From the NCBI GenBank assembly GCA_964471755.1, contig CAYYJM010000165.1:1-14314 (forward strand): a stretch of 14,314 nt of DNA. The letters are read 5' to 3'. The DNA comes from CAYYJM01 sp964471755 (GTDB lineage: Bacteria > Planctomycetota > Planctomycetia > Gemmatales > Gemmataceae). Made by a program: the position numbers and the translations under genes. Below are positions 1 through 6,189 of the stretch, one piece after another (positions within the stretch are counted from its first letter, which is position 1; each line of letters begins with the position of its first letter). The notes under the pieces are model-generated. The model made no database searches, was not told the origin of the DNA, and saw only the letters and a program-made list of their open reading frames with translations.

Positions 1-2
1 AG

Positions 3-311
3 ACCCGAGAAGCTGAGGCGTTGCAGTCGCTCCTGCATGGCCTGAACAACCCGGCCGATCAGGCCGACAATCTGAAGTCGAAGCTGGCGGCACTACTGGC
101 CTACATGCGGAATGATCGCATCACAATCCGACACGTGGCCCACTACCTGTTCGACGCACTGACCGCGTCGGTGGCGAACAAGCCGGCATACAACGCGGCC
201 TTTCCGCCGGAGGTCCGTGAAGCGGCGGTCGCCAAGTTCCAGGAGATGCTCCAGATGGGTACGCTGACGGCCCCACCCGCTCCCGCGCAACCGATGCCGC
301 CCAGCCCATGA
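3..311 (+). CDS. C-terminal end of an unrecognised protein (5'-truncated by window edge)
   Basis: The frame is open from the first bases of the window and closes with TGA at 309-311. The upstream codons before the first possible start (TTG at 21) are also open, so this is most likely the tail of a longer gene rather than a 96-aa protein. About 100 residues are visible. They look helical and soluble, with many Ala/Leu/Asn/Lys residues, and end in a Pro/Ala-rich tail (PPAPAQPMPPSP). There is no membrane segment, signal or metal-binding motif in the visible part. I do not recognise the family. It is transcribed rightwards into a region of decayed gene pieces, and no convincing terminator follows the stop. 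That it is real coding sequence rests on codon pattern and on the natural stop, so the confidence is moderate. Confidence 0.55.
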   Translation, partial: TREAEALQSLLHGLNNPADQADNLKSKLAALLAYMRNDRITIRHVAHYLFDALTASVANKPAYNAAFPPEVREAAVAKFQEMLQMGTLTAPPAPAQPMPPSP

Positions 312-374
312 TTTCGGGAGAACGGTAACTGATTGCAGACTCCTTGAAGTTTCGGCCGCCGCCGCTCGTGAGCC

Positions 375-608
375 TCACAGCAGGTGATACGTCCACCCCA
401 CCGGCCGCCCATCGCGATACGGCATCACGCCGTGGAACGGCCGGCCGGGGCGAACAGCAGCGGCAGGAAGTGGCGATCGCCTTCCCACATCGGCAGTGAC
501 ATGGCCATGTCAATCTCGACCCATTCCAGCGTGCCCTCGGCGTTCTCCGTCCACGGCGTGCCGGTCCAGGTGGTGACGCGGAAGAGGAAGCCGAACCAAT
601 CTCTGCTG
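375..608 (-). pseudogene. Nudix hydrolase remnant (MTH1/MutT-like 8-oxo-dGTP diphosphatase), 3' half, frameshifted
   Basis: Read on the minus strand from about 608, the sequence gives RDWFGFLFRVTTWTGTP, then EGTLEWVEI, then LPMWEGDRHFLPLLF. After a 1-nt frameshift near 447-452 it continues RPFHGVMPYRDGRPVGW and ends YHLL-stop at 375. The order GTP...W...MWxxDxxxxPLLxxxxFHG matches the C-terminal half of human NUDT1 and bacterial 8-oxo-dGTP diphosphatases, which clean oxidised nucleotides from the pool. The Nudix box itself (GX5EX7REUXEEXGU) lies in the missing 5' part, so the remnant cannot be active. The 5' end stops where the FGE-like remnant on the other strand begins, which points to a deletion junction. 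The family assignment rests on motif recall, but the match is long and in order. Confidence 0.68.
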
Positions 609-696
609 CCGCGCGGCCGACCGTAACTTCAACTCGCCGAACGACCGCGTCTACCGCAGCGACGTCATCGGCTTCCGAATCCTGTTCCTGCCGTGA
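601..696 (+). pseudogene. C-terminal tip of a formylglycine-generating-enzyme (SUMF1/FGE-sulfatase domain) protein
   Basis: The + frame ending at TGA 694-696 reads CCRAADRNFNSPNDR followed by a short linker and IGFRILFLP-stop. FGE-sulfatase domains typically end with a cys/asn-rich loop, an Arg-Ser/Ala-x-R segment, about 15 variable residues and then GFRV/GFRI. This piece shows all of that in about 30 codons. No start codon, Shine-Dalgarno site or upstream part of the domain is present, so it is a stranded gene end. It sits back to back with the 5'-truncated Nudix remnant. The same fold tip also occurs in other C-type-lectin-fold proteins, so the exact parent protein is unknown. Confidence 0.55.
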
Positions 697-717
697 GGAC
701 CGGTATCCGGATCGCCC

Positions 718-911
718 ATGAGCCAGCCCTACGACCCAACGCTGAAGGCCCTCGTCGAGATCGCCCCAGCCGACTGGGTCGCCCTGCTCGGCGAAACGCC
801 CACGTCGGCCGAGGTCATCGTCGCCGACATCGCCAACGTCAGCAGCATGAGGTGCAGACACTCCCGGCTCGCCAACGACTTCGCTACCGGCGTCCGGCGA
901 CGAACTTCTGA
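718..911 (+). pseudogene. Rpn-family/putative transposase-like protein remnant, internally deleted and frameshifted
   Basis: An ATG at 718 opens MSQPYDPTLKALVEIAP, continues ADWVALLGE and then VIVADIANVSS. This resembles the N-terminus of the Rpn/PD-(D/E)XK 'recombination-promoting nuclease/putative transposase' proteins that are abundant in planctomycetes and cyanobacteria (DATLKxLxExxPxDWL...EVIDADLSTVS). After about position 845 the similarity shifts to the other + frame: HEVQTLPARQRLRYR, which looks like the family's LEVQ...LPARxxRY segment. The frame change and the missing residues between the two blocks imply an internal deletion. The second frame stops at 911, inside the 3' end of the minus-strand NHL gene, so the right part of the gene has been lost. 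The family call is by motif recall. Confidence 0.5.
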
Positions 912-1789
912 AGCCGCTTGCCGTTGACCTCGGCGACGTAGACCGCCCCATGCGAATCGACACAGAGCATGTGCGGCAACTCAAACTGCCCGGCGGCCTT
1001 GCCCTTCTCGCCCCAGCGGCCGAGCGGCTTGCCTTCGAGATCGAGAACCTTGATCCAGTTCGCTCCGCCATCGGCGACGAACAGGCGGTCACCCTTCAGG
1101 AACAGGCCGAACGGAGCCCCGCTCTCCTTCCACTGGGCGAGGAACTTGCCCGCGCCGTCGAAGACCTGGATGCGATGGTTCTCCCGGTCGCCGACGATGA
1201 CGCGGCCCTTCGCGTCGAGGCAGATGGCGTGCGGCAGATTGAACTCGCCCGCGCCGGTGCCCTTCTTGCCCCACTGACGGAGGAACTTGCCGTCGTGCGA
1301 GAACTGCACGACCCGAGAATTGCCGTAGCCGTCGGAGACGTAGAAGTCGCCCTTCGGTGTCACCGCCACGTCAGTCGGCATGTTGAAGTGGTCGGGACCG
1401 TCGCCCTTCACGCCCTTCTTGCCGAGGGTCAGGAGCAGCTTGCCCTGAAGATCGAACTTCAGCACCTGATGGTTGCCGATGTCGGTCACCCAGAGATTCT
1501 TCTCGCCATCGATGCGCAGACCATGCGGAGCCTTGAGCTGCTCGTCGCCCCAGGAACGGAGGAACTTGCCATCGCGATCGAAGACGAGGATCGGCCGCTT
1601 GCCGCGATGCAGGACGTAGACGCGGTCGTCGGCATCTGTCGCGACGGCCGAGACGGCACCGAGTTTGAGGCCGGCGGGCGGTTTCATCCAGCCGGGGATG
1701 GGCCGGTAATCGGGGAAGCCGGGAGCCTCGCCTTTCGCGGTGAGGCCGAGGAGGGCGATCAGGAGGACAGCGGATGCGAGAGATTTCAT
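884..1789 (-). CDS. Secreted NHL-repeat beta-propeller, PAL-like (peptidyl-hydroxyglycine alpha-amidating lyase fold)
   Basis: A 301-aa protein with an N-terminal signal peptide (MKSLASAVLLIALLGLTAKG) followed by about six NHL blades from residue 45 to 297. Each blade carries the GxFxxPxxVAVDxxGxVYVxDxxNxRIQVF pattern. Three Pro-His motifs in equivalent blade positions (H89, H187, H273), Tyr155 in DGYGNSRV and Arg202 in DRENHRIQVF match in order, and roughly in spacing, the zinc histidines, catalytic tyrosine and arginine of eukaryotic PAL. PAL cleaves peptidyl-alpha-hydroxyglycine to an amide and glyoxylate. Whether this protein is a lyase or only keeps the fold is not known. The ATG is preceded by GGAG about 6 nt upstream. 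It is the last of six minus-strand genes, separated from the DUF1501 gene by 157 bp that contain paired hairpin repeats, so it may have its own transcript. Confidence 0.85.
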   Translation of the reverse strand: MKSLASAVLLIALLGLTAKGEAPGFPDYRPIPGWMKPPAGLKLGAVSAVATDADDRVYVLHRGKRPILVFDRDGKFLRSWGDEQLKAPHGLRIDGEKNLWVTDIGNHQVLKFDLQGKLLLTLGKKGVKGDGPDHFNMPTDVAVTPKGDFYVSDGYGNSRVVQFSHDGKFLRQWGKKGTGAGEFNLPHAICLDAKGRVIVGDRENHRIQVFDGAGKFLAQWKESGAPFGLFLKGDRLFVADGGANWIKVLDLEGKPLGRWGEKGKAAGQFELPHMLCVDSHGAVYVAEVNGKRLQKFVAGRR

Positions 1790-1808
1790 GAGTGTCTCCA
1801 GGACAATC

Positions 1809-1945
1809 GTAGGGTGGGCCGAGCGTCAGCGAGAGCCCACCGAGTCCGCTGTGACCAGCGGTCAGGGGATGTTCTGGCTTGATTCATTGTTCATCGTTCA
1901 TCGTTCCGCCGTGGTGGGCTCTCGCTGGCGCTCGGCCCACCCTAC
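1809..1945. repeat. REP-like inverted pair: two 33-bp arms with one mismatch, 71 bp apart
   Basis: The arm at 1809-1841 (GTAGGGTGGGCCGAGCG...) is repeated as its reverse complement at 1913-1945 with a single mismatch (T/C) in 33 bp. Each arm is also a hairpin by itself: GGTGGGC at 1814-1820 pairs with GCCCACC at 1835-1841. The same structure is repeated in the other arm. This is the layout of REP elements in a head-to-head pair (BIME-like). It fills almost all of the gap between the DUF1501 stop (1947) and the NHL start (1789). Transcribed from the minus strand it would form one long or two short stem-loops, so it could end or attenuate the upstream transcript. Confidence 0.85.
1883..1906. 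repeat. Short tandem repeat of TTCATCG (three full units)
   Basis: Three consecutive 7-mers, TTCATTG, TTCATCG and TTCATCG, followed by a partial TTC, lie in the loop between the two REP-like arms. The stretch is AT-richer than its surroundings. No function is evident. Its copy number could vary by slippage. Confidence 0.7.
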
Positions 1946-1946
1946 C

Positions 1947-3398
1947 TCATTGCAGGATCTCGCGCACCACCCGGCCCGGCTGGCCATCGAGCAGCGTCTG
2001 GTCCCGGTTGTTGTGCCGGTAGATGAGTCGCTCGGCATCGAGGCCGAACAGGTGCAGCAGGGTCGCGTGCAGGTCGGAGTGCATCACGATGTCCTTGACC
2101 GCGTGGTGGCCAAACTCGTCGGTCGCGCCGAAGGCCTGGCCGCCCTTGATGCCGCCGCCGGCGAGCCACCAGCTGAAGCCGTAGGTGTTGTGGTCGCGAC
2201 CGACCTTGGCCACCCCGGCATCGTTCTGGAGAACTGGCAGTCGGCCCATCTCGCCCCCCCAGGTGACGAGCGTCGAATCGAGCAGGCCGCGCTGCTTCAG
2301 GTCGGCGACGAGGGCCGCCGATGGCTGATCCGTCTTCTGGCACGCGCGCGGCAGGCCGGTGCGGATCGAGCCGTGATGGTCCCACTCCTGGTTGCGCGTG
2401 AAGAGTTGCACGAAGCGGACGCCTCGTTCGATCAGTCGGCGAGCCAGCAGGCAGCGGGTGCCGAACTCCCGCGTCGCGGTCTGGTCGATGCCGTAGAGTT
2501 TCTTCGTCGCCTCGCTCTCCTGGCTCAGGTCGAGAGCCTCACGGGCGGCCGACTGCATCTTCGCCGCCAACTCGTAGGTGGCGATGCGGGCCTCCAGGTC
2601 CAGTTCGCCCGGCCGATCGGCCAGGTGTTCACGGTTCAACTCGGCGAGGTACTTCAGGTAGGCGGACTGCGGCGCACCCTTCATCGTCGGCGGCGGATCC
2701 AGGTTCAGGATGCGCGGCTCACGCGGCCGGACGACCGTGCCCTGATACAGCGACGGCAGCCAGCCATTGGACCAGTGATCGACGCCGCCGACCGGCAGAC
2801 TATCGGGATCGGTCAGAGCGACGAACGCCGGCAGTTCCTGGCTCACGGTGCCCAGACCGTAGACGATCCAGCTGCCGAGGACCGGCCGACCGAGCAGAAT
2901 CCGGCCGGTGTTCAGAGCGTTGATCGACTGGACGTGATTGTTCACGCCGGTCTGCATCGAGCGGACGACGCAGACGTCATCGATGACGCGAGCGAGGTGC
3001 GGCAGCAGCTCGGAAAGTTCGACGCCGCTCTGACCGCGTGGAGCGAACTTCCACGGCGAGGCCAGGACCTTCGAGCTGGCCTGGGCGGCGTTGTCGTACT
3101 TGATCGTGCCGGGGAAGGTCTTGCCGTCGTACTTCGCCAGCTCCGGCTTCGGATCGAACAGATCGAGATGGCTCGGTCCGCCCTGCATGAAGATGGAGAT
3201 CATCGCCCGGGCCCGCGCCTCGTGGGGCGGTTTCTTCGGCTTGAGGTCGAAGTGGGCCGGTTCGGATTCGGGCCGCGGCGGCGAGGCGAGTAGGCGGTCC
3301 TGGTTCAGCAGCCAGGCCAGGGCGACGCTGCCGATGCCGAACGTGCCGGCGTGCAGAGCCTGACGGCGCGTCCAGGGAAACGGGGTGAGCGGAGTCAT
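1947..3398 (-). CDS. DUF1501 protein, Tat-exported (copy B, paired with the 865-aa cytochrome-like protein)
   Basis: A 483-aa protein from the chosen ATG at 3398, which has GAGGTG about 7 nt upstream. The longer in-frame start at 3437 would lie inside the preceding gene and delay the signal peptide. The N-terminus carries a twin-arginine signal (WTRRQALHAG plus a hydrophobic stretch SVALAWLL), so it should be exported folded. DUF1501 belongs to the alkaline-phosphatase/sulfatase-like superfamily. The conserved blocks here are FMQGGPSHLDLFDPKP near the N-terminus, EFGTRCLLARRLIERGVRFV in the middle, GGEMGRLP around residue 385, GRDHNTYGFSWWLAGGG (Asp402, His403) and HSDLHATLLHLFGLD near the end. 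The substrate is unknown. It starts 10 bp after the stop of the cytochrome-like gene and its ribosome site overlaps that stop, so the two are translationally close partners. The GGE in place of the usual TEFGRTP differs from copy A. Confidence 0.93.
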   Translation of the reverse strand: MTPLTPFPWTRRQALHAGTFGIGSVALAWLLNQDRLLASPPRPESEPAHFDLKPKKPPHEARARAMISIFMQGGPSHLDLFDPKPELAKYDGKTFPGTIKYDNAAQASSKVLASPWKFAPRGQSGVELSELLPHLARVIDDVCVVRSMQTGVNNHVQSINALNTGRILLGRPVLGSWIVYGLGTVSQELPAFVALTDPDSLPVGGVDHWSNGWLPSLYQGTVVRPREPRILNLDPPPTMKGAPQSAYLKYLAELNREHLADRPGELDLEARIATYELAAKMQSAAREALDLSQESEATKKLYGIDQTATREFGTRCLLARRLIERGVRFVQLFTRNQEWDHHGSIRTGLPRACQKTDQPSAALVADLKQRGLLDSTLVTWGGEMGRLPVLQNDAGVAKVGRDHNTYGFSWWLAGGGIKGGQAFGATDEFGHHAVKDIVMHSDLHATLLHLFGLDAERLIYRHNNRDQTLLDGQPGRVVREILQ

Positions 3399-3408
3399 GG
3401 TCGGCACC

Positions 3409-6006
3409 TCAATCGACGTACAGAAAGCGGTTCGCACTCAGCAGCGCCTGGCAGAACAGGGCCAGGGCCCGCTGCTCGGGCGGGTTGTCCTTGATCGGCG
3501 TCGATCGGAACGAGGCCGTCTGCTCCGTCACGAAGCGGGCGGCCTCGTCGATCTCCTGCGCGTCCGGCGTCCGGCCGAAGGCCAGCTGCCAGGCTCGTGT
3601 CACCTGGGCCTTCACGTCGGGGCCGGCGTCGGAGCGAACGCGGCTGGCGAACGTCTCGGCCTGGTTCAGGATGAAGGCATTGTTCATCAGCAGCAGGGCC
3701 TGCGGCGTGACCGTCGAACTGTTCCGCTTCTCGCAGCACGGCGCGGGCACGGCCCAGTCGAAGGCGTCCAGCACGGCCAGCGGCATGCTGCGGCGCACCT
3801 GGACGTACAGACTGCGACGGAAGGCAGCTCCGTCCGGGAGCGGAATCTCCTTCGTAAATCGGCCGGCTCCGTCCTTGTTCTCGCTGCCGAGGACGAACTG
3901 GCCGACCTCGTTTTCCTTGACCGGGATCGGCTTGCCGCCGAGGCGTGGGTTGAGGTTGCCGCTCACGGCCAGGACGGCATCGCGGACGGACTCGGCGTCG
4001 AGGCGGTGCAGCGGCATCCGGCCGAGCAAGCGGTTGTCCGGATCGAGCCGATCCTTCTCGGTCGTCCGCCGGGCCGACTGGCGGTAGGCGGTCGAGGTGA
4101 CCATCAGGCGGTGCATCTGCTTCAGGCTCCAGCCGCTGGCGACGAACTCGCTGGCGAGCCAGTCCAGCAACTCCGGGTGCGTCGGCGGTTCGCCGAGTCG
4201 GCCAAACTCCGCCGGCGTGGCGACGATGCCCCGGCCGAAGTGGTGCATCCAGACGCGATTGATGAGAACTCGGGATGTCAGCGGGTGACGTGGGTCTGTC
4301 AGCCAGCGAGCGAAGGCCAGCCGCCGGCCGGTCGTCGGCCGTCCGGCGGCTTTTTCGCACGTCAGCGGCAGACGATCGTCGAGAATGGTCAGGCCACCGG
4401 GCGGAATCACCTGTTTCGGCTGATCCGGGTCGCCGCGATGGAACAGATGCGTCGCCGGCACCTTGCCGGGAACCTCGGTCAGGGCCCGGATGAACTCCTC
4501 GGTCGGCTTCGTCGCCCGCAGGTCGGCGGCCTGTTTGGCCAGATTCGCCAACTCGGCCGCCGCCTTCGAGTCGTACAGGTAGAGCGACCCGGCCGTGACG
4601 TTGGCGCTGGGGTGGGTCTGAAGCAACTTCTTCTGGGCGGCCGTCCGCTTCGCCACGGGCATCGACCACGCCTGGCGAACGTCGGCGCGGGCCGTCTCGG
4701 GGATCTTGGCGAGCTGCTTCTCGAACGTCGCGTCGATGAACGCCTGCTGCTTCTTCAGACGATCCGCCTCGATGGCCTTCGCATCCTTCTCGATGGCCGC
4801 GGCCTTCAGGCGATCCGCGGGGCTGTAGAGCGACACCTGACGACCGGGCGGCGTACGCCAGTTCGCCACGTCGAGGCCCGGTTCGAGCAGGGCTCGCAGG
4901 CGGTAGAAATCGCTCTGCGGGATGGGATCGTAGCGATGGTTGTGACACTCGGCACAGCCGACCGACAGGCCCAGCAGCGACGCCGAGACGATCTTGACGG
5001 TATCGGTGACGACCTGATTACGGGCCAGGTTCTGATCCGTCGCCGTGGCCGTGGCCGTGCCATCGGGAGCCAGACGCAGGAAGCCGGTCGCCACGAGACG
5101 GTCGGTGTCCTCCGGCGACAGATTCTGATACGGCGGTGTCACCATCTCGTCACCGGCGAGTTGCTCGTGGACGAAGCGATCGAACGGCTTGTCGGTGTTG
5201 AAGCTCCGCACGACGTAGTCGCGGAACTTCCAGACGTGCGGGCGAAGGGTGTCCGCGGCGGAGTAGCCCTCCGAGTCGGCATAGCCGGCAACGTCGAGCC
5301 AGTGCCGGGCCCAGCGTTCGCCATACTGCGGACTGGCGAGCAGGCGATCGACGAGACGCCGGTACGCATCCGGCGATGAATCGCCGACGAACGCCTGGAC
5401 CTCCTCCGGCGTCGGTGGCAGGCCGATCAGGTCAAACGACAGCCGGCGAATCAGGGTCGCCCGGTCGGCCTCGGGGTTGAAGGCAAGGCCCTGGCCGCGC
5501 AGTTTCTCCAGCAGGAAGGCGTCGATCGGATTGCGGATGTCGTCGCCGGACTGGACGGCCGGGACGGCTGGGCGTCGAATCGGCTGGTAGGCCCAGTAGG
5601 TCTGATCCTCGGCGGTCAGATGGAAGCCGGCGGCGAGGGTCGCGGGTTCCGGTCGAGTCACCGGGGCACCGGCGGCGAGCCAGCGACGGATGACGTCAAC
5701 CTGCTCGGGGGAGAGCTTCTTCTTGCCCGGCGGCATGGAGCCCTCACGGACACGCTGAAGCAAGCGACTCTCGTCGGGTTTGCCGGGCACGATCGCGGGG
5801 CCATTGTCGCCGCCGGCGCGGAGGAACCGCGTCAGGCGCACGTCGAGCGCGGCACGCAGTTTCTCGCCCTCGCCGTGGCACTCAAAGCAGTACGCCTTGA
5901 GGATCGGACGAACGTCGGCCTCGAACGAGATGGCGTCCTTCGGCGCAGCGGTGGCGGAACCGAGGACCAGAGCGACAGCGAGGAAGGAGTAGATCCAGCG
6001 AAGCAT
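3409..6006 (-). CDS. PSCyt1-DUF1549-DUF1553 cytochrome-like exported protein (copy B)
   Basis: An 865-aa protein from ATG 6006; a start at 6084 would put 26 non-hydrophobic residues before the signal peptide MLRWIYSFLAVALVLGSATA. Domains in order: PSCyt1 (planctomycete cytochrome C) with heme motif C40FEC43H44 and the later VPGKPDESRLL and MPPGKKKLS blocks; DUF1549 (about 155-372) with RLSFDLIGLPPTPEEV, GERWARHWLD and a second heme-type motif C351AEC354H355 in CAECHNHRYDPI; a Lys/Ala-rich helical linker; DUF1553 (about 557-865) with ARWLTDPRHPLTSRV and PTHPELLDWLA. It is probably a periplasmic c-type cytochrome-like redox protein, but no member of this architecture has a settled reaction. The gene is followed after 10 bp by its DUF1501 partner. 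A T-run and hairpins upstream suggest a separate transcript from copy A. The start has no strong Shine-Dalgarno site. Confidence 0.93.
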   Translation of the reverse strand: MLRWIYSFLAVALVLGSATAAPKDAISFEADVRPILKAYCFECHGEGEKLRAALDVRLTRFLRAGGDNGPAIVPGKPDESRLLQRVREGSMPPGKKKLSPEQVDVIRRWLAAGAPVTRPEPATLAAGFHLTAEDQTYWAYQPIRRPAVPAVQSGDDIRNPIDAFLLEKLRGQGLAFNPEADRATLIRRLSFDLIGLPPTPEEVQAFVGDSSPDAYRRLVDRLLASPQYGERWARHWLDVAGYADSEGYSAADTLRPHVWKFRDYVVRSFNTDKPFDRFVHEQLAGDEMVTPPYQNLSPEDTDRLVATGFLRLAPDGTATATATDQNLARNQVVTDTVKIVSASLLGLSVGCAECHNHRYDPIPQSDFYRLRALLEPGLDVANWRTPPGRQVSLYSPADRLKAAAIEKDAKAIEADRLKKQQAFIDATFEKQLAKIPETARADVRQAWSMPVAKRTAAQKKLLQTHPSANVTAGSLYLYDSKAAAELANLAKQAADLRATKPTEEFIRALTEVPGKVPATHLFHRGDPDQPKQVIPPGGLTILDDRLPLTCEKAAGRPTTGRRLAFARWLTDPRHPLTSRVLINRVWMHHFGRGIVATPAEFGRLGEPPTHPELLDWLASEFVASGWSLKQMHRLMVTSTAYRQSARRTTEKDRLDPDNRLLGRMPLHRLDAESVRDAVLAVSGNLNPRLGGKPIPVKENEVGQFVLGSENKDGAGRFTKEIPLPDGAAFRRSLYVQVRRSMPLAVLDAFDWAVPAPCCEKRNSSTVTPQALLLMNNAFILNQAETFASRVRSDAGPDVKAQVTRAWQLAFGRTPDAQEIDEAARFVTEQTASFRSTPIKDNPPEQRALALFCQALLSANRFLYVD

Positions 6007-6085
6007 GGCGCGATACCGGCAAGGGAGGATACAACCCGCGGCGGGAGATACTTCTATCTTGCCGTGAGGGCGCGGATTGGACAAG

Positions 6086-6104
6086 AAAAAACTCGACCGG
6101 GTCG
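6086..6104 (-). terminator. Possible intrinsic terminator after DUF1501 copy A
   Basis: On the minus strand CGAC-CCG-GTCG (6104-6094) is followed by AG and a run of six T (6091-6086). The stem is only 4 bp, so alone it is weak, but it follows two stronger hairpins at 6115-6151. Together they could stop transcription between the two cytochrome/DUF1501 modules. Confidence 0.35.
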
Positions 6105-6114
6105 CTGGTAGGGT

Positions 6115-6151
6115 GGCGGCTATCCTCGCCGCCGTGTTCCTCGTAGAACAC
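6115..6151. repeat. Two adjacent perfect hairpins in the gap between the two modules
   Basis: GGCGGC (6115-6120) pairs with GCCGCC (6128-6133) over a 7-nt loop. Immediately next to it GTGTTC (6134-6139) pairs with GAACAC (6146-6151) over a 6-nt loop. They lie 39 nt past the DUF1501 copy A stop and ahead of copy B. The tight back-to-back arrangement looks like a small dispersed palindromic element or a compound transcription stop. Confidence 0.6.
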
Positions 6152-6189
6152 GCATTCTGCCAGCGTCCCCTGAACGCCTCTTTGCAACG

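Noticed and set aside
121..1092. Minus-strand open frame of 323 codons across the left part of the window
   Set aside because: It runs out of frame through the Nudix remnant and NHL 3' end, and its product is low-complexity Arg/Ser-rich.
1809..1945. Possible CRISPR array at the repeated arms
   Set aside because: There are only two arms, in inverted orientation, and no regularly spaced direct repeats or cas genes.
1740..3293. Plus-strand open frame of 517 codons across the REP pair and DUF1501 copy B
   Set aside because: It begins inside the NHL gene, reads through hairpin repeats and lies antisense to a conserved gene.
3385..5379. Plus-strand open frame of 664 codons opposite cytochrome-like copy B
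   Set aside because: The sense strand has clear family motifs. The antisense product is Arg/Gly/Ala-rich without any domain.
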